DNA of 64,000 bases from Chitinophaga pinensis (GTDB lineage Bacteria > Bacteroidota > Bacteroidia > Chitinophagales > CAIOSU01). The DNA lies in the NCBI GenBank assembly GCA_945901065.1, contig CAMDKI010000004.1, positions 167,247 through 231,246 on the forward strand, given 5' to 3'. A program made the position numbers and the translations under genes. This document shows, one piece after another, positions 62,586 through 64,000 of the stretch (its first letter is position 1; each line of letters starts with the position of its first letter). Under the pieces are notes generated by a model. That model was given only the letters and a program-made list of their open reading frames with translations, ran no database searches and was not told where the DNA came from.

Positions 62586-62651
62586 TAGGCAGTAATGTCG
62601 GTGCGGGCTCGCCTGCCGGCAGGCACTTTCAAGTCCCGTCCGGGGTACTAT
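62586..62651 (+). pseudogene. displaced 3' half of tRNA-Leu, copy 2 (more decayed)
   Basis: Same tRNA-Leu 3' portion with several substitutions (gtcggtg, cccgtcc) and the same palindromic core GCCTGCCGGCAGGC at the same place. It is preceded by TTAAATTCTTGTAG, which resembles the last codons of the GIY-YIG gene, so it appears to be the edge of an older, deleted cassette. It lacks the terminator. Confidence 0.75.
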
Positions 62652-62865
62652 GCGGGGCGTAAGTTTCCCACTTTTTTTTTAGTCCCTTTTTCAATCTGGT
62701 TTTTATTCGGCACATCGCTATTTTATTGTCATTGTGCAGCCTTTAAAGTTGGTGCTTAGTTTGGCCGTTTCGGTTAATGTTAATTACTCAAGTTTTATCC
62801 TACCCGCCAATATCCTTAAATTAGCATCAGCTGCAATGATACATTTCGGCTAAACATTATGCTAT
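62652..62865. other. intergenic region before the arginine-deiminase-family gene
   Basis: About 214 bp, AT-rich. I see no gene, RNA or clear promoter matching the TAnnTTTG consensus. Confidence 0.5.
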
Positions 62866-64000
62866 ATGACGAATGGATTAGGAGTAACCTCGGAAGTAAA
62901 AACCTTGAAAAAGGTATTGATACATAGCCCCGATGGCGGTATTGGTAAAGTATTGCCATCAAAAGCACAAGAGTGGTTGTACGAAGATATTGTTGACCTT
63001 GCCAAGATGCAGGAGGAATACGACGTTTTTAAAAAACTACTGCTCTGCTATTTGGATGTACCCAGTTTGGTAGCGTGGTTTACAAAGGAATACCAGAACC
63101 AAATGCCCCAAACCGATAGTATTGAATGGCACACCACCAAGCGCGGTAGTTGGAAAAGACCCGATCATGAGGAGTTTATAAACTCAAGCAAGGTGGTAGA
63201 AGTTCAAAGGGTTATTTCGGATATGCTGATGGACGATAACCTAAGGCACGAGATGGTAGCCGCCATTTGCGCATTAGAGAACTGCTCTTATACTGTTCAA
63301 CAGATATTACTGAATACCACCAACGACCAAAACGGAAAGATTTGGAGGGGCAGCTACGATAAAGCTTACTATTGTCGCCAATTGGCTAAAACATTGTTGT
63401 CGGGTCAGTTGAAGTATTACAAGCCCGATATTGAAAAGGCCTTGGTTGAGCAGGTTTTTCCGCCAGTGCCCAATTTCGTGTTTACCCGCGACATTAGTAT
63501 CATGATAGGGCAGTATGTGCTATTGAGTAAGGCTGCAGAAACGTCGCGCTCAAGGGAGTCGATATTGACCAAATATGTAATGCTCAATTACTTTTTTAAG
63601 GATAGGCCCGACCGTATTGTTGAAATAAACAACGACATGGAATACTTGCTCGGCGATGAGCATGAGCGCGAAAACGCCCGAATAACCATTGAGGGTGGCG
63701 ATGTAATGATGGTGGCCAAAGACCACTTGCTGGTTGGCTGCAGCGAGCGCACTTCTGTAAATGCTATCGATAAAATCATTAAGCACCTGTTTAGGCTTAG
63801 GGATGATGATGGCAATAAAGTATTGAACAAGATTTCGGTGGTAGTGATACCCAAGAAACGCACCATGATGCACATTGATACCATAGTAACCATGGTTGAT
63901 AAGCGCACTTGGGTGCTTTACGGCCCGCTATCAAAACTAAAAAGCCTTAACTGGACGGCCAATTATCGCAAAAACCTGCACCGGGCAACCGATGTAAAAG
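62866..64000 (+). CDS. arginine deiminase family protein (partial, runs off the window)
   Basis: 378 codons visible from the ATG at 62866 (MTNGLGVTSEVKTLKKVLIHSPDGGIGKVLP). Guanidino-group-modifying enzyme fold: NFVFTRDISIMIG, IEGGDVMMVAKDHLLVGCSERTSVNAIDKII and MMHIDTIVTMVDK correspond to the FTRD, EGGD, G.SERT and H.DT blocks of arginine deiminases, which hydrolyse arginine to citrulline and ammonia. The catalytic Cys near the C-terminus lies beyond the window. An insertion after residue 80 (WHTTKRGSWKRPDHEEF) is not in the classical bacterial ADI. Substrate could be arginine or a related guanidine compound. Confidence 0.85.
   Translation, partial: MTNGLGVTSEVKTLKKVLIHSPDGGIGKVLPSKAQEWLYEDIVDLAKMQEEYDVFKKLLLCYLDVPSLVAWFTKEYQNQMPQTDSIEWHTTKRGSWKRPDHEEFINSSKVVEVQRVISDMLMDDNLRHEMVAAICALENCSYTVQQILLNTTNDQNGKIWRGSYDKAYYCRQLAKTLLSGQLKYYKPDIEKALVEQVFPPVPNFVFTRDISIMIGQYVLLSKAAETSRSRESILTKYVMLNYFFKDRPDRIVEINNDMEYLLGDEHERENARITIEGGDVMMVAKDHLLVGCSERTSVNAIDKIIKHLFRLRDDDGNKVLNKISVVVIPKKRTMMHIDTIVTMVDKRTWVLYGPLSKLKSLNWTANYRKNLHRATDVK

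Overview
The window looks like chromosomal DNA of a free-living Bacteroidota bacterium. The evidence is secreted proteins ending in type IX secretion (T9SS) sorting domains, SprB and PKD repeat adhesin architecture, promoters of the TTTG/TTG-N18-21-TAnnTTTG type, a DUF4295 gene beside rpmG, bacillithiol genes, and a sufBCDSE operon. I cannot place it below phylum. I see no rRNA, CRISPR array, complete insertion sequence or prophage.

Layout. 1-2.9 kb: the end of an ABC1/UbiB-type kinase, a phosphopantetheinyl transferase, a DUF2147 protein and a membrane-anchored AraC regulator. 3-9.3 kb (minus strand): bshC, a palindrome-rich repeat patch, rimO, ftsY, an inverted-repeat element, DUF4295-rpmG-rpmB and an MscS channel. 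9.5-28.4 kb: an extracellular-protein island. It holds a T9SS esterase, three consecutive pappalysin-type (M43) metalloproteases (two carrying long SprB arrays), and two tandem secreted proteins that combine a CX4CH cytochrome-like domain with a copper-monooxygenase-like domain. 28.8-35.1 kb (minus): sufB-C-D-S-E, a DUF59 protein and a bacilliredoxin, with an AT-rich repeat family in three intergenic gaps and a palindromic operator upstream of sufB. 35.4-45.0 kb: an oxidase subunit III-like protein, a GIY-YIG protein, a 1,876-residue lipoprotein alpha-2-macroglobulin, a lipoprotein cytochrome and a DEAD-box helicase. 45.4-52.7 kb: etfB-etfA-bifunctional nuclease-nucleoside transporter, then TPR-tilS, a lipoprotein and a PhnZ-like oxygenase.

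53.65-55.0 kb has no protein gene. It holds what I consider the most interesting object here: two diverged tandem copies of a roughly 350-nt structured RNA. Each copy has its own Bacteroidota promoter with identical 19-bp spacing and a conserved upstream motif. Each folds into matching GNRA/UUCG-capped hairpins with compensatory changes, and each ends in a long terminator hairpin. I do not recognise the family.

55.0-64 kb: a histone-deacetylase-like enzyme, overlapping plsC-gatC-ABC ATPase genes, a small lipoprotein, a CvfB-like S1 protein, mutS, tRNA-Gly, tRNA-Leu and the start of an arginine-deiminase-family gene. The tRNA-Leu gene is followed by a GIY-YIG nuclease gene and two displaced copies of its own 3' half, both interrupted by a GC-rich palindrome. 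This looks like repeated cassette insertion at a tRNA.

Many intergenic gaps carry short-word repeats or REP-like palindromes, so the genome appears rich in small intergenic repeats.
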